A stretch of DNA of 64,000 bases. Origin: Curtobacterium sp. MCLR17_032 (GTDB taxonomy: Bacteria > Actinomycetota > Actinomycetes > Actinomycetales > Microbacteriaceae). Where the stretch lies: contig NZ_CP126268.1 of the NCBI RefSeq assembly GCF_003234795.2, forward strand, positions 1,240,001 through 1,304,000. Reading direction: 5' to 3'. A program made the translations under genes and the position numbers. Shown in pieces: positions 1 to 10,735 of this stretch. Positions within the stretch are counted from its first letter, which is position 1; each line of letters opens with the position of its first letter. The notes beneath the pieces are model-generated. The model was not told where the DNA came from, did not search any database, and was given only the letters and a program-made list of their open reading frames with translations.

Positions 1-575
1 CCGTGAAGGACCCGAACCAGGTCATCCAGCCGACGAACGTGCCGCTGCTCGACGTCATCCCCGCCAACATCGACCTGTCCGCGGCCGAGGTGCACCTGGT
101 CAACGAGGTCGCCCGCGAGCAGATCCTGGCGAGCGTGCTGCGGAAGGTGTCGAACGACTACGACGTCATCCTCATCGACTGCCAGCCGTCGCTCGGCCTG
201 CTCACCGTGAACGCCCTCACCGCGGCGCACGGCGTGCTCATCCCGCTCGAGTGCGAGTTCTTCGCCCTGCGCGGTGTCGCCCTGCTCATCGAGACGATCG
301 ACAAGGTGCGGGACCGGCTGAACCCGGCACTGCTGCTCGACGGCATCCTGCCGACCATGTACGACTCGCGGACCCTGCACTCGCGGGAGGTCATGGAGCG
401 CGTCGTCGAGACCTTCGGCGACCGGGTCCTCGACACCGTCATCGGGCGCACCGTGAAGTTCCCGGACGCGACCGTCTCGGCGCGACCGATCACGCAGACC
501 GCTCCGGACCACGCTGCGGCCCATGCCTACCGGCAGCTGGCCCGAGAGCTCGTCCAGCGTGGCGCCGTCGCCTGA
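1..575 (+). CDS. parA: ParA/Soj-family ATPase, C-terminal part (5' end outside window)
   Basis: About 190 C-terminal residues of a ParA-type ATPase. The segment DYDVILIDCQPSLGLLTVNA is the Walker B region (hhhIDCpPs) and ECEFFALRGVALLIETID is the following conserved block. The N-terminal Walker A lies before the window, so the GTG at position 3 is not the real start. It is the first gene of a conserved actinobacterial block with scpA and scpB, which links it to chromosome segregation. The scpA start lies inside its last codons, so the two are probably co-translated. Confidence 0.9.
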   Translation, partial: VKDPNQVIQPTNVPLLDVIPANIDLSAAEVHLVNEVAREQILASVLRKVSNDYDVILIDCQPSLGLLTVNALTAAHGVLIPLECEFFALRGVALLIETIDKVRDRLNPALLLDGILPTMYDSRTLHSREVMERVVETFGDRVLDTVIGRTVKFPDATVSARPITQTAPDHAAAHAYRQLARELVQRGAVA

Positions 576-1452
576 GGACCCGGCCACGAGCCTCCCGTCC
601 GCATCGGCCGGACACGCCGACAGCGCGACCGACGCGCCGGTCGGCACCACGACGGCACCCGGGTTCCGGGTCCGTCTCAGCAACTTCGACGGACCGTTCG
701 ACCTGCTGCTGTCGCTCATCGCGAAGCACGAGCTGGACATCACCGAGGTCGCCCTCAGCGTCGTCACCGGCGAGTTCATCGCGTACGTGCGGCAGGCCTC
801 GTCGAGTGAGGAACTCGACGAGGCGAGCGAGTTCCTGGTCGTCGCCGCGACCCTGCTCGACCTGAAGATCGTCGGTCTGCTGCCGCAGGGTGAACTCGTC
901 GACGCCGAGGACGTCGCCCTGCTCGAAGCCCGCGACCTGCTGTTCGCCCGACTGCTGCAGTACCGGGCGTTCAAGCAGGCGGCGGACTGGTTCGGCGACC
1001 GCTGGGGTGCCGAGTCGCGACGCCACGTCCGGAGCGTCCGGCTCGAGGAGCGGTTCCGCGCCCGGACGCCGGAACTCGTCTGGACGCTGTCCGTGCAGGA
1101 CTTCGCGGCGATGGCGGCGCTGGCCTTCGCACCGAGAGAGATCCCGACCGTCGGACTCGACCACCTGCACGCCCCCGCGATCAGCATCCGGGAGCAGGCG
1201 GCCATCGTGGTGTCGGTCCTCCGCACCCGCGCCGACGAGGGCACGCCGGACGTCACGTTCCGGGAACTCATCGCCGGGGTCGACCAGGCGGGTATCGTGG
1301 TGGCTCGTTTCCTCGCGATCCTGGAGCTGTACCGGAACGCCTCCATCTCGTTCGAACAACTCGAACCGCTCGGGGAACTGGTCCTCCGGTGGACCGCGCT
1401 CGACTGGACGGACGAGAGCCTCGCGAACCTGGGAGCCGACTATGACGGATGA
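559..1452 (+). CDS. scpA: Segregation and condensation protein A (ScpA)
   Basis: Kleisin subunit of the bacterial SMC condensin complex, which bridges SMC heads together with ScpB. The conserved N-terminal block VRLSNFDGPFDLLLSLIAKH and the EASEFLVVAATLLDLKIVGLLP block are typical of ScpA; about 297 aa is a normal length. I chose the GTG at 559 (17-nt overlap with parA); an ATG at 523 in the same frame is possible but would overlap by 53 nt. The first 35 residues are an Ala/Ser/Pro-rich leader of no clear function. scpB starts inside the last codons, as expected for partners. Confidence 0.93.
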   Translation: MAPSPEDPATSLPSASAGHADSATDAPVGTTTAPGFRVRLSNFDGPFDLLLSLIAKHELDITEVALSVVTGEFIAYVRQASSSEELDEASEFLVVAATLLDLKIVGLLPQGELVDAEDVALLEARDLLFARLLQYRAFKQAADWFGDRWGAESRRHVRSVRLEERFRARTPELVWTLSVQDFAAMAALAFAPREIPTVGLDHLHAPAISIREQAAIVVSVLRTRADEGTPDVTFRELIAGVDQAGIVVARFLAILELYRNASISFEQLEPLGELVLRWTALDWTDESLANLGADYDG

Positions 1453-2167
1453 CGTGCACGCGCACGGCGCTCGGTCGCGCGCCGGGGGATCCGCCGAGCC
1501 GGGCGGGGCGGACGAGATCGAGGACGCCCGTGCGCTCGAGGTCGAGCTGCGCGGCGCCGCAGCCGCCACGGACGCGCTCGCAGACCTGGCCGCCGACGTG
1601 CCCGTCGACCGGCAGCTCGAAGCGATCCTGATGATCGCCGACCAGCCGCAGTCCCTCGTGGCCCTCGCCGCCGCCGTCGGTGCACCGGTCCCCGACGTCC
1701 GGCAGGCCGTCGACCGCCTGGTCGCCGACTTCGACGGCACCGACGGCACCGTGCGGCGCGGCTTCGAACTCCGCGAGGTCGGCGGCGGTTGGCGCTTCTA
1801 CGTCCGTGCCGAGCTCGACGCCGTCGTCGAGCAGTTCGTCGAGGCGGAACGTCCGGCACGCCTGTCCCAGGCGGCCCTCGAGACCCTCGCCGTGGTCGCC
1901 TACAAGCAGCCGATCACCCGCTCCCAGATCGCCGCGATCCGGGCCGTCAACGTCGACGGCGTGGTCCGCACGCTCGTCGCGCGCGGCCTCATCGAGGAGT
2001 CGTTCACCGACTCCGAGACCGGCGCGATCAACTACGTCACCTCCGAGTTGCTGCTCCAGCAGCTCGGCATCAACTCGCTCGACGAGCTTCCGCTCATCTC
2101 GCCCCTCCTGGAGGACGGCGCGGACGGTTTCGGGCAGACCGGAAGGATCCCCGATGGCCGGGTTTGA
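1442..2167 (+). CDS. scpB: Segregation and condensation protein B (ScpB)
   Basis: Winged-helix partner of ScpA in the SMC complex, about 241 aa. Family signatures are [20 protein letters not shown] near the start and [20 protein letters not shown] plus [20 protein letters not shown] in the second winged helix. The ATG at 1442 overlaps the scpA stop by 11 nt, so I prefer it to any earlier in-frame start inside scpA. About 50 acidic, Ala-rich residues precede the first domain. Its end overlaps the rluB start by 14 nt. Confidence 0.93.
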   Translation: MTDDVHAHGARSRAGGSAEPGGADEIEDARALEVELRGAAAATDALADLAADVPVDRQLEAILMIADQPQSLVALAAAVGAPVPDVRQAVDRLVADFDGTDGTVRRGFELREVGGGWRFYVRAELDAVVEQFVEAERPARLSQAALETLAVVAYKQPITRSQIAAIRAVNVDGVVRTLVARGLIEESFTDSETGAINYVTSELLLQQLGINSLDELPLISPLLEDGADGFGQTGRIPDGRV

Positions 2168-4619
2168 CCAGAACGACCGTGCACGACGAGACGACGACCG
2201 CCGCGGCGGGTCCGGACGTCCGGGCGGTGACCGGCCGGGAGGCGCGGGTCGCCGCGACGACGCACCCCGCGGACGCGACGGGGCCGGCTCCGGCGGGTAC
2301 CGCGGACGCGACGACCGTGGCGCCCGTGCTGACCGTGGCGCCGGGGGCGACCGTGGTGGGTACCGCGGGGGAGACGACCGTTCCTCCGGCGGGTACCGCG
2401 GGCGCGACGACCGGGCCGGTGGCAGCGAGCGTGGTGGGTACCGCGGGCGTGACGAGCGTGGCGGCGACCGTCCCACGGGTGGGTTCCGTGGCCGCGATGA
2501 CCGTGGCGGGGACCGTCCGACGGGTGGGTTCCGTGGGCGTGACGAGCGTGGTGGTGACCGTCCGACCGGTGGGTACCGCGGGCGTGATGAGCGTGGCGGT
2601 GACCGTCCGACCGGTGGGTACCGTGGCGGCGACGACCGCAGCAGTGGTGGGTACCGCGGTCGTGACGACCGTTCCTCTGGTGGGTTCCGTGGCCGCGATG
2701 ACCGTGGTGGGGACCGTCCGACGGGTGGGTTCCGTGGGCGCGATGACCGTGGTGGGGACCGTCCGACGGGTGGGTTCCGTGGGCGCGATGACCGTGGCGG
2801 TGACCGTCCGACGGGTGGGTTCCGTGGGCGTGACGAGCGTGGCGGTGACCGTCCGACGGGTGGGTTCCGTGGCCGCGATGACCGTGGTGGGGACCGTCCG
2901 ACCGGTGGGTACCGCGGGCGTGACGAGCGCGGGGGAGACCGCCCGACCGGTGGGTACCGTGGCGGCGACGACCGCAGCAGTGGTGGGTACCGCGGTCGTG
3001 ACGACCGTTCCGCCGGTGGGTTCCGTGGCCGCGATGACCGTGGTGGGGACCGTCCGACCGGTGGGTTCCGTGGGCGTGACGACCGTGGTGGGGACCGTCC
3101 GACCGGTGGGTTCCGTGGGCGTGACGAGCGCGGCGGTGACCGTCCGACCGGCGGGTACCGCGGCGGCGACGACCGCAGCAGCGGTGGGTACCGCGGGCGG
3201 GACGACCGTCCCTCCGGCGGGTACCGCGGCAACGACGACCGCGCTGCCGGTGGGTACCGCGGACGTCCCGAGCGCGACACGCGCGGCGCCGACCGACGCA
3301 GCGACGACCGTGGCGGCTTCGTGAGCCGTGACGACGACCGCGGACGCTTCGTGCGCCGCGACGACGCCGGCGACCGCCGGACCGGTGACAGCCGGACCGG
3401 TGGACGCGACGACCGTGGTGGGTACCAGGGGCGTGACTCCCGCGGTGGCCGTGACGAGCAGCGTGGTGGGTACCAGGGACGCGACTCCCGCGGCGGCCGC
3501 GACGACCGCGGTGGCCGTGACGAGCAGCGCGGTGGGTACCGCGGGCGTGACGACCGCGGAGCCTCCCGTCGTCCGGACGACCGTGGCGCCGAGCGCGGTG
3601 CCGACCCCCGCCGCGAGGACCGTCGCAGCCCGGACGGTGCCCCGAGCAGCGTGTGGCACAACGGCCGCCGCTACGTCGGTGGCACGACCAGCCCGCGCAA
3701 CGACCCCGCACGCAAGCGGACGACGCCCCTCCCGGCCGGGGAGCGCGACGACGCCGGGCGGCCCGCCGAGGGCACACCCGAACGCCCGATCATCCCCGAC
3801 TGGGACCCGGCGGACGGGACGACGACCGCCGGGGGCGAGCCGGACCTCCAGGAAGGCGGTGAGCGCCTGCAGAAGGTGATCGCCGCTGCCGGTGTGGCGA
3901 GCCGTCGAGTCGCGGAGAACCTGATCTCCGAGGGCCGCGTGACCGTGAACGGCGAGGTCGCCGACATGCTCGGCCGTCGCGTCGACCCGGACACCGACGA
4001 GGTCGCGGTCGACGGGGTGCCGGTGCAGACCGACACCTCCCGGCGGTACGTGGTCCTCAACAAGCCGACCGGTGTGGTCTCGAGCATGCAGGACGAGCAC
4101 GACCGTCCCGACCTGTCGCAGTACGTCGAGCAGTTCGAGGAGCGGCTGTTCAACGTCGGCCGACTCGACTTCGACACCGCCGGGCTGCTCATCCTGACCA
4201 ACGACGGCGGGCTCGCCCACGTCCTGGCGCACCCGTCGTTCGGCGTGACGAAGACCTACGTCGCGAAGGTCGACGGCAACATGGTCCCCTCGACGCTGCA
4301 GATGCTGCTCGAGGGCATCGAGCTGGAGGACGGCCAGATCGCCGCCGACAAGGCGCGGCTGCTCGAGTCCTCGCGCGGGGAGTCGCTCGTCGAGATCACG
4401 CTGCACTCCGGCCGCAACCGGATCGTGCGCCGCATGCTCGAAGCGGTCGGACACCCGGTCCTCGAGCTCGTGCGCCGGTCGTTCGGACCGCTGCAGCTCG
4501 GCAGCCTGGCGCCGGGCGAGGTGCGCGAGTTGACCACGGTCGAGCTCGGCAAGCTGCTCGGCATCGCCCGGACCGCGGACACCCGCACCGGCGACGACGA
4601 CGCGGAGAGCACGGACTGA
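2154..4619 (+). CDS. rluB: RluB-type 23S rRNA pseudouridine synthase with long RGD/RGG-repeat N-terminus
   Basis: 821 aa. The C-terminal part (about residues 565-810) is a complete RsuA/RluB-family enzyme: an S4 RNA-binding domain ([20 protein letters not shown]) and the catalytic motif [18 protein letters not shown], with Asp672 as the expected nucleophile that converts uridine to pseudouridine in rRNA. The first 560 or so residues are low-complexity and built mainly from a degenerate 15-residue unit of the type [15 protein letters not shown], repeated about 20 times between 2340 and 3250. Such Arg/Gly/Asp tails can bind RNA or phase-separate; that role here is inference. GGAAGG lies just before the ATG, which overlaps scpB. 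Repeat copy number may vary or be misassembled. Confidence 0.9.
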   Translation: MAGFDQNDRARRDDDRRGGSGRPGGDRPGGAGRRDDAPRGRDGAGSGGYRGRDDRGARADRGAGGDRGGYRGGDDRSSGGYRGRDDRAGGSERGGYRGRDERGGDRPTGGFRGRDDRGGDRPTGGFRGRDERGGDRPTGGYRGRDERGGDRPTGGYRGGDDRSSGGYRGRDDRSSGGFRGRDDRGGDRPTGGFRGRDDRGGDRPTGGFRGRDDRGGDRPTGGFRGRDERGGDRPTGGFRGRDDRGGDRPTGGYRGRDERGGDRPTGGYRGGDDRSSGGYRGRDDRSAGGFRGRDDRGGDRPTGGFRGRDDRGGDRPTGGFRGRDERGGDRPTGGYRGGDDRSSGGYRGRDDRPSGGYRGNDDRAAGGYRGRPERDTRGADRRSDDRGGFVSRDDDRGRFVRRDDAGDRRTGDSRTGGRDDRGGYQGRDSRGGRDEQRGGYQGRDSRGGRDDRGGRDEQRGGYRGRDDRGASRRPDDRGAERGADPRREDRRSPDGAPSSVWHNGRRYVGGTTSPRNDPARKRTTPLPAGERDDAGRPAEGTPERPIIPDWDPADGTTTAGGEPDLQEGGERLQKVIAAAGVASRRVAENLISEGRVTVNGEVADMLGRRVDPDTDEVAVDGVPVQTDTSRRYVVLNKPTGVVSSMQDEHDRPDLSQYVEQFEERLFNVGRLDFDTAGLLILTNDGGLAHVLAHPSFGVTKTYVAKVDGNMVPSTLQMLLEGIELEDGQIAADKARLLESSRGESLVEITLHSGRNRIVRRMLEAVGHPVLELVRRSFGPLQLGSLAPGEVRELTTVELGKLLGIARTADTRTGDDDAESTD

Positions 4620-4654
4620 CGAGCGGGTCGATCGTCGCGGTCTGACCGCGACAC

Positions 4655-4703
4655 GGACGGCGCCGGACCTGGTGGGGACTTCTCCACAGGCCCGGCGCCG
4701 TCC
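4655..4703 (+). terminator. Hairpin terminator between rluB and tyrA
   Basis: Perfect 12-bp inverted repeat (GGACGGCGCCGG / CCGGCGCCGTCC) around a 25-nt loop, 35 nt after the rluB stop and before tyrA. It lacks a clear T-tract, as is common in high-GC actinobacteria. It implies that tyrA-cmk-der have their own promoter. Confidence 0.5.
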
Positions 4704-4738
4704 TGCTGCCCGGCACCTGCGCTCGATAGGCTTGCCGG

Positions 4739-5878
4739 GTGACCGACGCCAGCACGACCGCGACCGACGGAGAACCGTCGCGCGCCGACATCGACCGCCG
4801 TGTGCGCGGACCGGTGCGGATCGTCGGGACCGGACTGCTCGGTGCCTCGATCGGCCTGGCCCTGCGTGACAAGGGGGTGGAGGTCGTCCTCGACGACGTC
4901 TCCCCGGCCGCGTTGGCGCTCGCCGTCGACTACGGCGCCGGACGACCGCCGGCAGCGGGGGACGAACCTGAACTGATCGTGGTCGCCGTGCCGCCGGACG
5001 TCACCGCGACGGTCGTGGAGCGTGAACTCCGCAACCACCCGAACGCCGTCGTCACCGACGTCGCCAGCGTCAAGTCCGGGCCGCTCGACCGCCTGCGTGC
5101 CGTCGGTGCGGACGTCTCGCGGTACATCGGTTCGCACCCGATGGCCGGCCGCGAACGCAGTGGTCCGACCGCCGCCCGTGCCGACCTGTTCATCGGTCGT
5201 CCCTGGGTCATCGCCGGCCACGACGACATCAGCCACCAGCGTGCCGCCGTGGTCGAACACCTGGCGCTCGACCTCGGAGCGACGGTCGTTCCGATGGACC
5301 CGGAGTCGCACGACCGGGCGGTCGCGGTCGTCTCCCACGCGCCGCAGCTGGTCGCGACGCTGATGGCCTCGCGCCTCCGCGACGCCCCCGGCGAAGCCCT
5401 CGGCCTGGCCGGCGGTGGTGTCCGCGACGTCACGCGCATCGCCGCGAGCGACCCGGGCCTGTGGGTGCAGATCATCGGTGCCAACGCGGAGCACATCCGC
5501 CCGGTGCTCGCCGACCTCCGTGACGAACTCGACCGGGTGCTCACCGCGCTCGCCGACCCCGCCGCGGCCGGGTCCCCGCGCGCCATCGCCGAGACGATGG
5601 CGTCGGGCAACCGCGGCGTCGAGCGACTGCCCGGCAAGCACGGGTCCACCGCACGTTTCGCCCAGGTCGTCGTCCTGATCGACGACCGACCCGGGCAGTT
5701 CGCCGAACTCCTCACCACCATCGGGGAACTCGGCATCAACCTCGAGGACCTGCGCCTCGAGCACTCGCCCGGAGCGCAGATCGGCATCGTCGAGGTGTCG
5801 GTCGTCCCGGAGCACGAACAGCGACTCGTCGAGGAACTCGAGGGTCGCGGATGGAGGATCGCAGCAGCATGGGCCTGA
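4739..5878 (+). CDS. tyrA: Prephenate dehydrogenase with C-terminal ACT domain
   Basis: Oxidative decarboxylation of prephenate to 4-hydroxyphenylpyruvate in tyrosine synthesis, NAD(P)-dependent. The Rossmann motif [13 protein letters not shown] is at residues 29-41, [12 protein letters not shown] is the substrate-binding block and [12 protein letters not shown] follows. The last 75 residues ([20 protein letters not shown] onward) form an ACT domain, the usual site of amino-acid feedback control. The start is GTG at 4739. 379 aa is a normal length for the ACT-bearing form. cmk overlaps its end. Confidence 0.9.
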   Translation: MTDASTTATDGEPSRADIDRRVRGPVRIVGTGLLGASIGLALRDKGVEVVLDDVSPAALALAVDYGAGRPPAAGDEPELIVVAVPPDVTATVVERELRNHPNAVVTDVASVKSGPLDRLRAVGADVSRYIGSHPMAGRERSGPTAARADLFIGRPWVIAGHDDISHQRAAVVEHLALDLGATVVPMDPESHDRAVAVVSHAPQLVATLMASRLRDAPGEALGLAGGGVRDVTRIAASDPGLWVQIIGANAEHIRPVLADLRDELDRVLTALADPAAAGSPRAIAETMASGNRGVERLPGKHGSTARFAQVVVLIDDRPGQFAELLTTIGELGINLEDLRLEHSPGAQIGIVEVSVVPEHEQRLVEELEGRGWRIAAAWA

Positions 5879-6738
5879 ACGACAACGACACCACGCTCGA
5901 GTCCGGCGTCACCGGCGGCCCGGACGCCCCCGACTCCGGTCTGCCGACGCCGGCCGACCAGCCCGGACCCCTCGGCGGCGGCGACGTCACCGGCGGCCCG
6001 GGCGGACAGGGCGGCGGCGAACTCGGTTCGACGCGCGACCCGATGCCGGCCGGTCTGCCCGCCGGCGCCTTCGTGGCGAAGTTCGTCATCGCCGTCGACG
6101 GTCCCGCCGGCAGCGGCAAGTCCAGCGTGTCCCGTGCTGCCGCCCGCGCGCTCGGCTTCGGCTACCAGGACACCGGTGCCGCCTACCGCGCACTCGCCTG
6201 GCACGCACTGCAGCAGGACGTCGACCTGGACGACCCCGCCGCGGTCGTCGCCGCCTTCGACTCGTTCGACTACGCCATCGGTACCGACCCCGACGACTAC
6301 TTCGTGCGGGTCGGCGGTGTCGACGTGACGGACGCCATCCGCACCCCCGACGTCACCGCCGCGGTGGCGCACATCGCGAAGCTGCCGGAGGTCCGGGCCA
6401 AGCTCGTTTCGCTGTTCCGCCAGGTCATGCGGATGGCCGAGGGACAGGGCATCATCACCGAAGGGCGCGACATCACGACGGTGGTCGCACCTGACGCCGA
6501 AGTCCGGATCCTGTTGACGGCCGACGAATCCGTTAGGATGGCACGTCGGTCGGCAGAGGTCACGACCCAGTCGGCCGAAGAGACCTCGGCTGCCCTCGCC
6601 CGTCGGGACGCTGCCGATGCGAAGGTCGTCGACTTCATGAACGCCGCCGACGGCGTCACCACCCTCGACTCCACCGACCTCGACTTCGACCAGACCGTGC
6701 AGGCGGTGGTCGACCTGGCCCGCTCGGCCACGAACTGA
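5869..6738 (+). CDS. cmk: Cytidylate kinase
   Basis: Phosphorylates (d)CMP to (d)CDP in pyrimidine nucleotide metabolism. P-loop [20 protein letters not shown], acceptor-site region [16 protein letters not shown], and the [20 protein letters not shown] and RRDAADAKV blocks all match Cmk. An extra Gly/Pro-rich leader of about 65 residues precedes the kinase. I chose ATG 5869 because GGAGG at 5853-5857 sits 11 nt upstream; ATG 5851 in the same frame is the alternative. It overlaps the tyrA stop by 10 nt. Confidence 0.92.
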   Translation: MGLNDNDTTLESGVTGGPDAPDSGLPTPADQPGPLGGGDVTGGPGGQGGGELGSTRDPMPAGLPAGAFVAKFVIAVDGPAGSGKSSVSRAAARALGFGYQDTGAAYRALAWHALQQDVDLDDPAAVVAAFDSFDYAIGTDPDDYFVRVGGVDVTDAIRTPDVTAAVAHIAKLPEVRAKLVSLFRQVMRMAEGQGIITEGRDITTVVAPDAEVRILLTADESVRMARRSAEVTTQSAEETSAALARRDAADAKVVDFMNAADGVTTLDSTDLDFDQTVQAVVDLARSATN

Positions 6739-6810
6739 CAGCAACCCGGCCACACGGCCGCACCTGAACCACGAACACGCGGCCCACCGGCCGCCGGCAA
6801 GGAAACCACC

Positions 6811-8331
6811 ATGGCGCAGCTGGACGACCGAAGCGACGACGACTTCCCCGAGTACGACGACTCGCTCGGAGAGCGGCTCGCCGGCATCGACGACGCCGAA
6901 GCGGACCAGCGTGCAAGCGCGCTCCGCGTCGGTCTCGACGAGTACGACCTGGACGACGAGGACCTCGCGCTCCTCGAAGCCGGCAAGCTCGGCGTCGACG
7001 GGGTCGCGTACCTGTCGGCACTGCCGGTGCTCGCGATCGTCGGCCGCCCGAACGTCGGCAAGTCGCAGCTCGTGAACCGCATCCTCGGCCGCCGTGAAGC
7101 CGTCGTGCAGGACACCCCCGGTGTCACCCGCGACCGCGTCAGCTACAAGGCCGAGTGGAACGACAAGCGCTTCACCATCGTCGACACCGGTGGGTGGGAG
7201 CCCGATGCCAAGGGCATCAACGCCTCGGTCGCCGCCCAGGCCGAGGTCGCGATCGACCTCGCCGACGCGGTGCTGTTCGTCGTCGACGTCACGGTCGGCA
7301 TCACCGCCACCGACGAGCACGTCGTCAAGATGCTCCGCGGCACCGACCGTCCGGTCATCGTCGCGGCGAACAAGTCCGACGACGAGCGCCGCGACCTCGA
7401 GGCGTACTCGCTCTGGAACCTCGGTCTGGGCGAGCCGCACCCGGTGTCGGCCCTGCACGGCCGTGGCGTCGCGGACCTCCTCGACCTCATCATCTCGACG
7501 CTGCCGGACGTGTCCGCGGTCGCCAAGCAGGAGATCGGCGGCCCCCGTCGCGTCGCCATCCTCGGCCGACCGAACGTCGGCAAGAGCTCGCTGCTCAACA
7601 AGGCCGCCGGTGAAGAGCGCGTCGTGGTCAACGAGCTCGCGGGTACGACCCGTGACCCGGTGGACGAGCAGATCGAACTCGGCGGCAAGACCTGGCGCTT
7701 CGTCGACACCGCCGGCATCCGGAAGCGCGTGCACCTGCAGCAGGGTGCCGACTTCTACGCCTCGCTCCGCACCACCGCGGCACTTGAGAAGGCCGAGGTC
7801 GCGGTCGTCGTCCTCGACGTCACCGAGCCGGTGTCCGTGCAGGACCTCCGCATCATCGACCTGGTCCTCGAGTCCGGTCGTGCGCTGGTGCTGGCCTACA
7901 ACAAGTGGGACCTGTTGGACGACGAGCGCCGCCGCTACCTCGAGCGCGAGATCGAGCAGGACCTGGCGCACGTCGCCTGGGCCCCGCGCGTGAACATCTC
8001 CGCCCGCACCGGCCGTCACCTCGAGAAGCTCGTGCCCGCCCTCGAGACCGCCCTCGAGTCGTGGGACACCCGCATCCCGACCGGCAAGGTCAACGCCTTC
8101 GTCGCCGAACTGGTCCAGGAGCACCCGCACCCGGTCCGCGGCGGCAAGCAGCCCCGCATCCTGTTCGCCACGCAGGCGTCGAGCCAGCCGCCGACGTTCG
8201 TGCTCTTCACCTCGGCGTTCCTCGACCCGCAGTACCGCCGGTTCATCACCCGGCGTCTCCGCGAGGTGTGGGGCTTCGACGGCACGCCGATCGTGGTCAA
8301 CATGCGAGTGCGCGAGCGCCGGAAGCGCTGA
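6811..8331 (+). CDS. der: Ribosome biogenesis GTPase Der (EngA)
   Basis: Double-GTPase protein needed for 50S subunit maturation. Two G1 motifs are present (GRPNVGKSQ near residue 79 and GRPNVGKSS near 252), each with its own DTGGW/DTAGI switch and NKSD/NKWD specificity motif, followed by the KH-like C-terminal domain ending in [12 protein letters not shown]. The acidic N-terminal extension of about 70 residues is common in actinobacterial Der. AAGGAAA precedes the ATG. It follows cmk closely, as in other actinobacteria. Confidence 0.96.
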   Translation: MAQLDDRSDDDFPEYDDSLGERLAGIDDAEADQRASALRVGLDEYDLDDEDLALLEAGKLGVDGVAYLSALPVLAIVGRPNVGKSQLVNRILGRREAVVQDTPGVTRDRVSYKAEWNDKRFTIVDTGGWEPDAKGINASVAAQAEVAIDLADAVLFVVDVTVGITATDEHVVKMLRGTDRPVIVAANKSDDERRDLEAYSLWNLGLGEPHPVSALHGRGVADLLDLIISTLPDVSAVAKQEIGGPRRVAILGRPNVGKSSLLNKAAGEERVVVNELAGTTRDPVDEQIELGGKTWRFVDTAGIRKRVHLQQGADFYASLRTTAALEKAEVAVVVLDVTEPVSVQDLRIIDLVLESGRALVLAYNKWDLLDDERRRYLEREIEQDLAHVAWAPRVNISARTGRHLEKLVPALETALESWDTRIPTGKVNAFVAELVQEHPHPVRGGKQPRILFATQASSQPPTFVLFTSAFLDPQYRRFITRRLREVWGFDGTPIVVNMRVRERRKR

Positions 8332-8337
8332 TCGGTC

Positions 8338-9081
8338 ATGTCCGCGCCACGAGGGGAGCGATCGACGTCACGACGTCGATGGCCCGTCGTGGCCGGGCTC
8401 GTGCTGCTCGTCGTGGTCGCCGTCGGTGCAGTTGCGCAATGGCACACCCCGGACGGCGCCCCGTCGGCCTCGGCGCCTGATCCGTCCTCGGACGCGGACG
8501 ATGCGGGGATCGGGGACGACGTTGGGATGTCGATCGGCCACGGGTTCATCCCGGACGAGCCGACACCGGACGCGACCGGCACCACGAGCGTGGTGGACGC
8601 CGCGACCGGGCTCCCGGTCGACGCGGCACAGGCCGTCGGTCCCTGGTGGCGACGCGCCCTGCCGATCGCGGGCGACCTCGTCCCGATCCGCGGCGAGGTC
8701 CGCGGGAACGTCCGGCTCGAGGTCGTCGGGGAGCAGGTCGTCCAGGTCGTCCTCACCGGCGTGCAGGTGACGGCGAGCCCCGATCCGACCGGGTCGACGA
8801 AGACCGGGTCAACCACGACCGGGTCGGCTGCCTCGACCCGCTCGCACATCGGCGCGGTGCGCGTCGAGCTGTCCTCGGGTGACGTGATCGGCACCGAACG
8901 GGCGCAGTGGACCGGCGCCGACGTCCCCGCCGACTTCGGCTCCTTCACCCCGGACGGCGAACACACCGTGCTCGTCATCGTCGACCCACAGGACCTGCCG
9001 CCCGTGGTGCACTCCGTGCTCCTCGTCGACGCCGACACCGGAGACCTGCTCGGCGGCGCCGAGCTGCTGCCCGTCTTCTGA
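8338..9081 (+). CDS. Membrane-anchored hypothetical protein
   Basis: 247 aa, beginning 6 nt after der. Residues 15-35 (WPVVAGLVLLVVVAVGAVAQ) form one membrane helix or uncleaved signal after an Arg-rich start, so the remainder is probably extracytoplasmic. The rest has a Thr/Gly/Ser-rich loop (about 150-165) and a beta-rich C-terminus. I recognise no family and no catalytic motif. Its position suggests it is carried on the der transcript. Confidence 0.7.
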   Translation: MSAPRGERSTSRRRWPVVAGLVLLVVVAVGAVAQWHTPDGAPSASAPDPSSDADDAGIGDDVGMSIGHGFIPDEPTPDATGTTSVVDAATGLPVDAAQAVGPWWRRALPIAGDLVPIRGEVRGNVRLEVVGEQVVQVVLTGVQVTASPDPTGSTKTGSTTTGSAASTRSHIGAVRVELSSGDVIGTERAQWTGADVPADFGSFTPDGEHTVLVIVDPQDLPPVVHSVLLVDADTGDLLGGAELLPVF

Positions 9082-9274
9082 CCGGGGTCGCGTGTCGGGG
9101 GAGGGCGTGCCTCCCGGCCGACCGGACCGGCGGCCGGGGAGACGGGCCGACGTCGGTCGTCGTGCCGGACCGGTGTCGTGCCGGACCGGCGTCGGGCCGG
9201 TGAACCGGCGGGACTCTCAGCCGTCCGGGAGGCCCGTGGCAGCGCCGCCCCGCTGGATACGGCACCATGGGACG

Positions 9275-9802
9275 GTGACGCAGCGACCCTCCGGCCTGGC
9301 AGCGACCGCTGACCGGGCGTGGAACCGGCTCCGCCTGGACCGCCTGGCCGGCGGCCGGCAGGGCGGCTACGTCATCCGCGAGGACATGCTCGCCCACCCC
9401 GACACGGTCCGCTCGTTCCGGTGGATCCGGTGGCTCCTCGTCGCCGAGACCGTCGTCGGCCTGACCGCGATCGTCGTCGCCGTGCTGCTGACCCGCGCCG
9501 GAGAGACGGTGCCGTGGGCGGTCTGGTTCCGAGCGACGGTCGTGTTGCTCATCACCCTGACGCTCTACGTGTTCGCGTGGCGGGCGCAGCTCGGCTACTA
9601 CTGGGCGTACCAGCGGCTGCGGCTGTTCAGCCGGATCTTCCCGATCGTGACGCTGGTGATCGCGGCGATCCCGGGCCTCTACCCGTTCTGGATGGTCATC
9701 GAGCAGATCGTGTTCTCGGTGCTGATGGTCGGGATCGGCGACGTGCTGACCAGCGACCAAATGCGGCTCACGTTCCCGAAGCCGGTGCGCCGGCAACCGT
9801 AG
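9275..9802 (+). CDS. Small integral membrane protein, unknown function
   Basis: 175 aa from GTG 9275. There are three to four hydrophobic stretches: LLVAETVVGLTAIVVAVLLT, VVLLITLTLYVFAW, and a C-terminal pair around IVTLVIAAIPGLYPF and FSVLMVGIGDVL. The DNA upstream in the same frame (from 9092) is open but has a non-membrane, Arg/Pro-rich composition, so I do not include it. No family recognised. Confidence 0.65.
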   Translation: MTQRPSGLAATADRAWNRLRLDRLAGGRQGGYVIREDMLAHPDTVRSFRWIRWLLVAETVVGLTAIVVAVLLTRAGETVPWAVWFRATVVLLITLTLYVFAWRAQLGYYWAYQRLRLFSRIFPIVTLVIAAIPGLYPFWMVIEQIVFSVLMVGIGDVLTSDQMRLTFPKPVRRQP

Positions 9803-9842
9803 GCCCCGGGCAGATGCAGCACCGAGGAGCATCGTGGGGTCC

Positions 9843-10718
9843 ATGACCACGACATCGCTCCCCGGCGGCACGTTCCGCCTCGCCGACGACCTCGAACTCA
9901 CCCGCGTCGGGTACGGCGCCATGCAGCTCGCCGGACCGAACGTGTTCGGTCCTCCCGCCGACCGCGACGAGGCGCTCCGGGTGCTCCGGACCGTTGTCGA
10001 ACTCGGCATCACCCACATCGACACCGCCGAGTTCTACGGCCCGCACGTCACGAACGAACTCATCCGCGAAGCGCTCGCGCCCTACGGGGACGACGTGCAC
10101 CTCGTGACGAAGGTCGGCTCCGTGCGGGACGCCAAGGGCAACTGGGTGCCTACCCGGCAGCCCGACGACCTGGTGGCGCAGGTGCACGAGAACCTCCGCA
10201 CCCTCGGGCTCGAGCAGCTCGAGGTCGTGAACATCCGGATGGGTGGGTTCGACGCCCCGCAGTCCGGCTCGATCGCCCCGCAGGTGGAGGCGCTCGCCCG
10301 CCTGCAGGAGGAAGGCCTCGTCCGCCACATCGGACTGTCGACCGTCAGCGCGGAGCAGCTCGACGAGGCGCAGAGCTACGTGCCGATCGTCTGCGTGCAG
10401 AACATGTACAACGTGGCCCGTCGGGAGGACGACGCCCTCGTCGACCTCACCGCGTCGCAGGGCATCGCGTACGTGCCGTACTTCCCGCTGGGTGGGTTCT
10501 CGCCGATCCAGTCCGGGGCGCTCGACCGGGTCGCGGAGCGCCTGGAGGTGTCGCGCCTGACGGTGGCGCTGTCCTGGCTGCTCCAGCGGTCCCCGAACAT
10601 GCTGCTGATCCCGGGGACGTCCTCGGTGGACCACCTGCGGGACAACGTGGCGTCGGCCGGGTTCGCGCTGCCGGACGACGCCGTCGCCGAACTCGACGCG
10701 ATCGGGTCGGCCGCCTGA
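9843..10718 (+). CDS. Aldo/keto reductase
   Basis: NAD(P)H-dependent aldo/keto reductase, about 291 aa, (beta/alpha)8 fold. The catalytic Asp/Tyr pair is in HIDTAEFYGPHVTNE, the catalytic Lys in LVTKVGSV, and the C-terminal cofactor region in LLIPGTSSVDHLRDN. The substrate is unknown. I use ATG 9843; GTG 9834 in frame is close to a GAGGAG and is an alternative start. Monocistronic, convergent with the RecQ gene. Confidence 0.88.
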   Translation: MTTTSLPGGTFRLADDLELTRVGYGAMQLAGPNVFGPPADRDEALRVLRTVVELGITHIDTAEFYGPHVTNELIREALAPYGDDVHLVTKVGSVRDAKGNWVPTRQPDDLVAQVHENLRTLGLEQLEVVNIRMGGFDAPQSGSIAPQVEALARLQEEGLVRHIGLSTVSAEQLDEAQSYVPIVCVQNMYNVARREDDALVDLTASQGIAYVPYFPLGGFSPIQSGALDRVAERLEVSRLTVALSWLLQRSPNMLLIPGTSSVDHLRDNVASAGFALPDDAVAELDAIGSAA

Positions 10719-10735
10719 GGCTCAGCCGCCGGCCG

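Noticed and set aside
2340..3290. Repeats in rluB as a CRISPR array
   Set aside because: Units are in frame, contiguous and coding, with no spacers.
1268..3661. 797-residue open frame on the minus strand opposite scpB/rluB
   Set aside because: Low-complexity Arg/Ser/Pro product of antisense RGD repeats; the plus strand has clear domains.
4930..8130. 1066-residue open frame on the minus strand opposite tyrA, cmk and der
   Set aside because: Antisense shadow typical of high GC; no domain, and all three plus-strand genes are certain.
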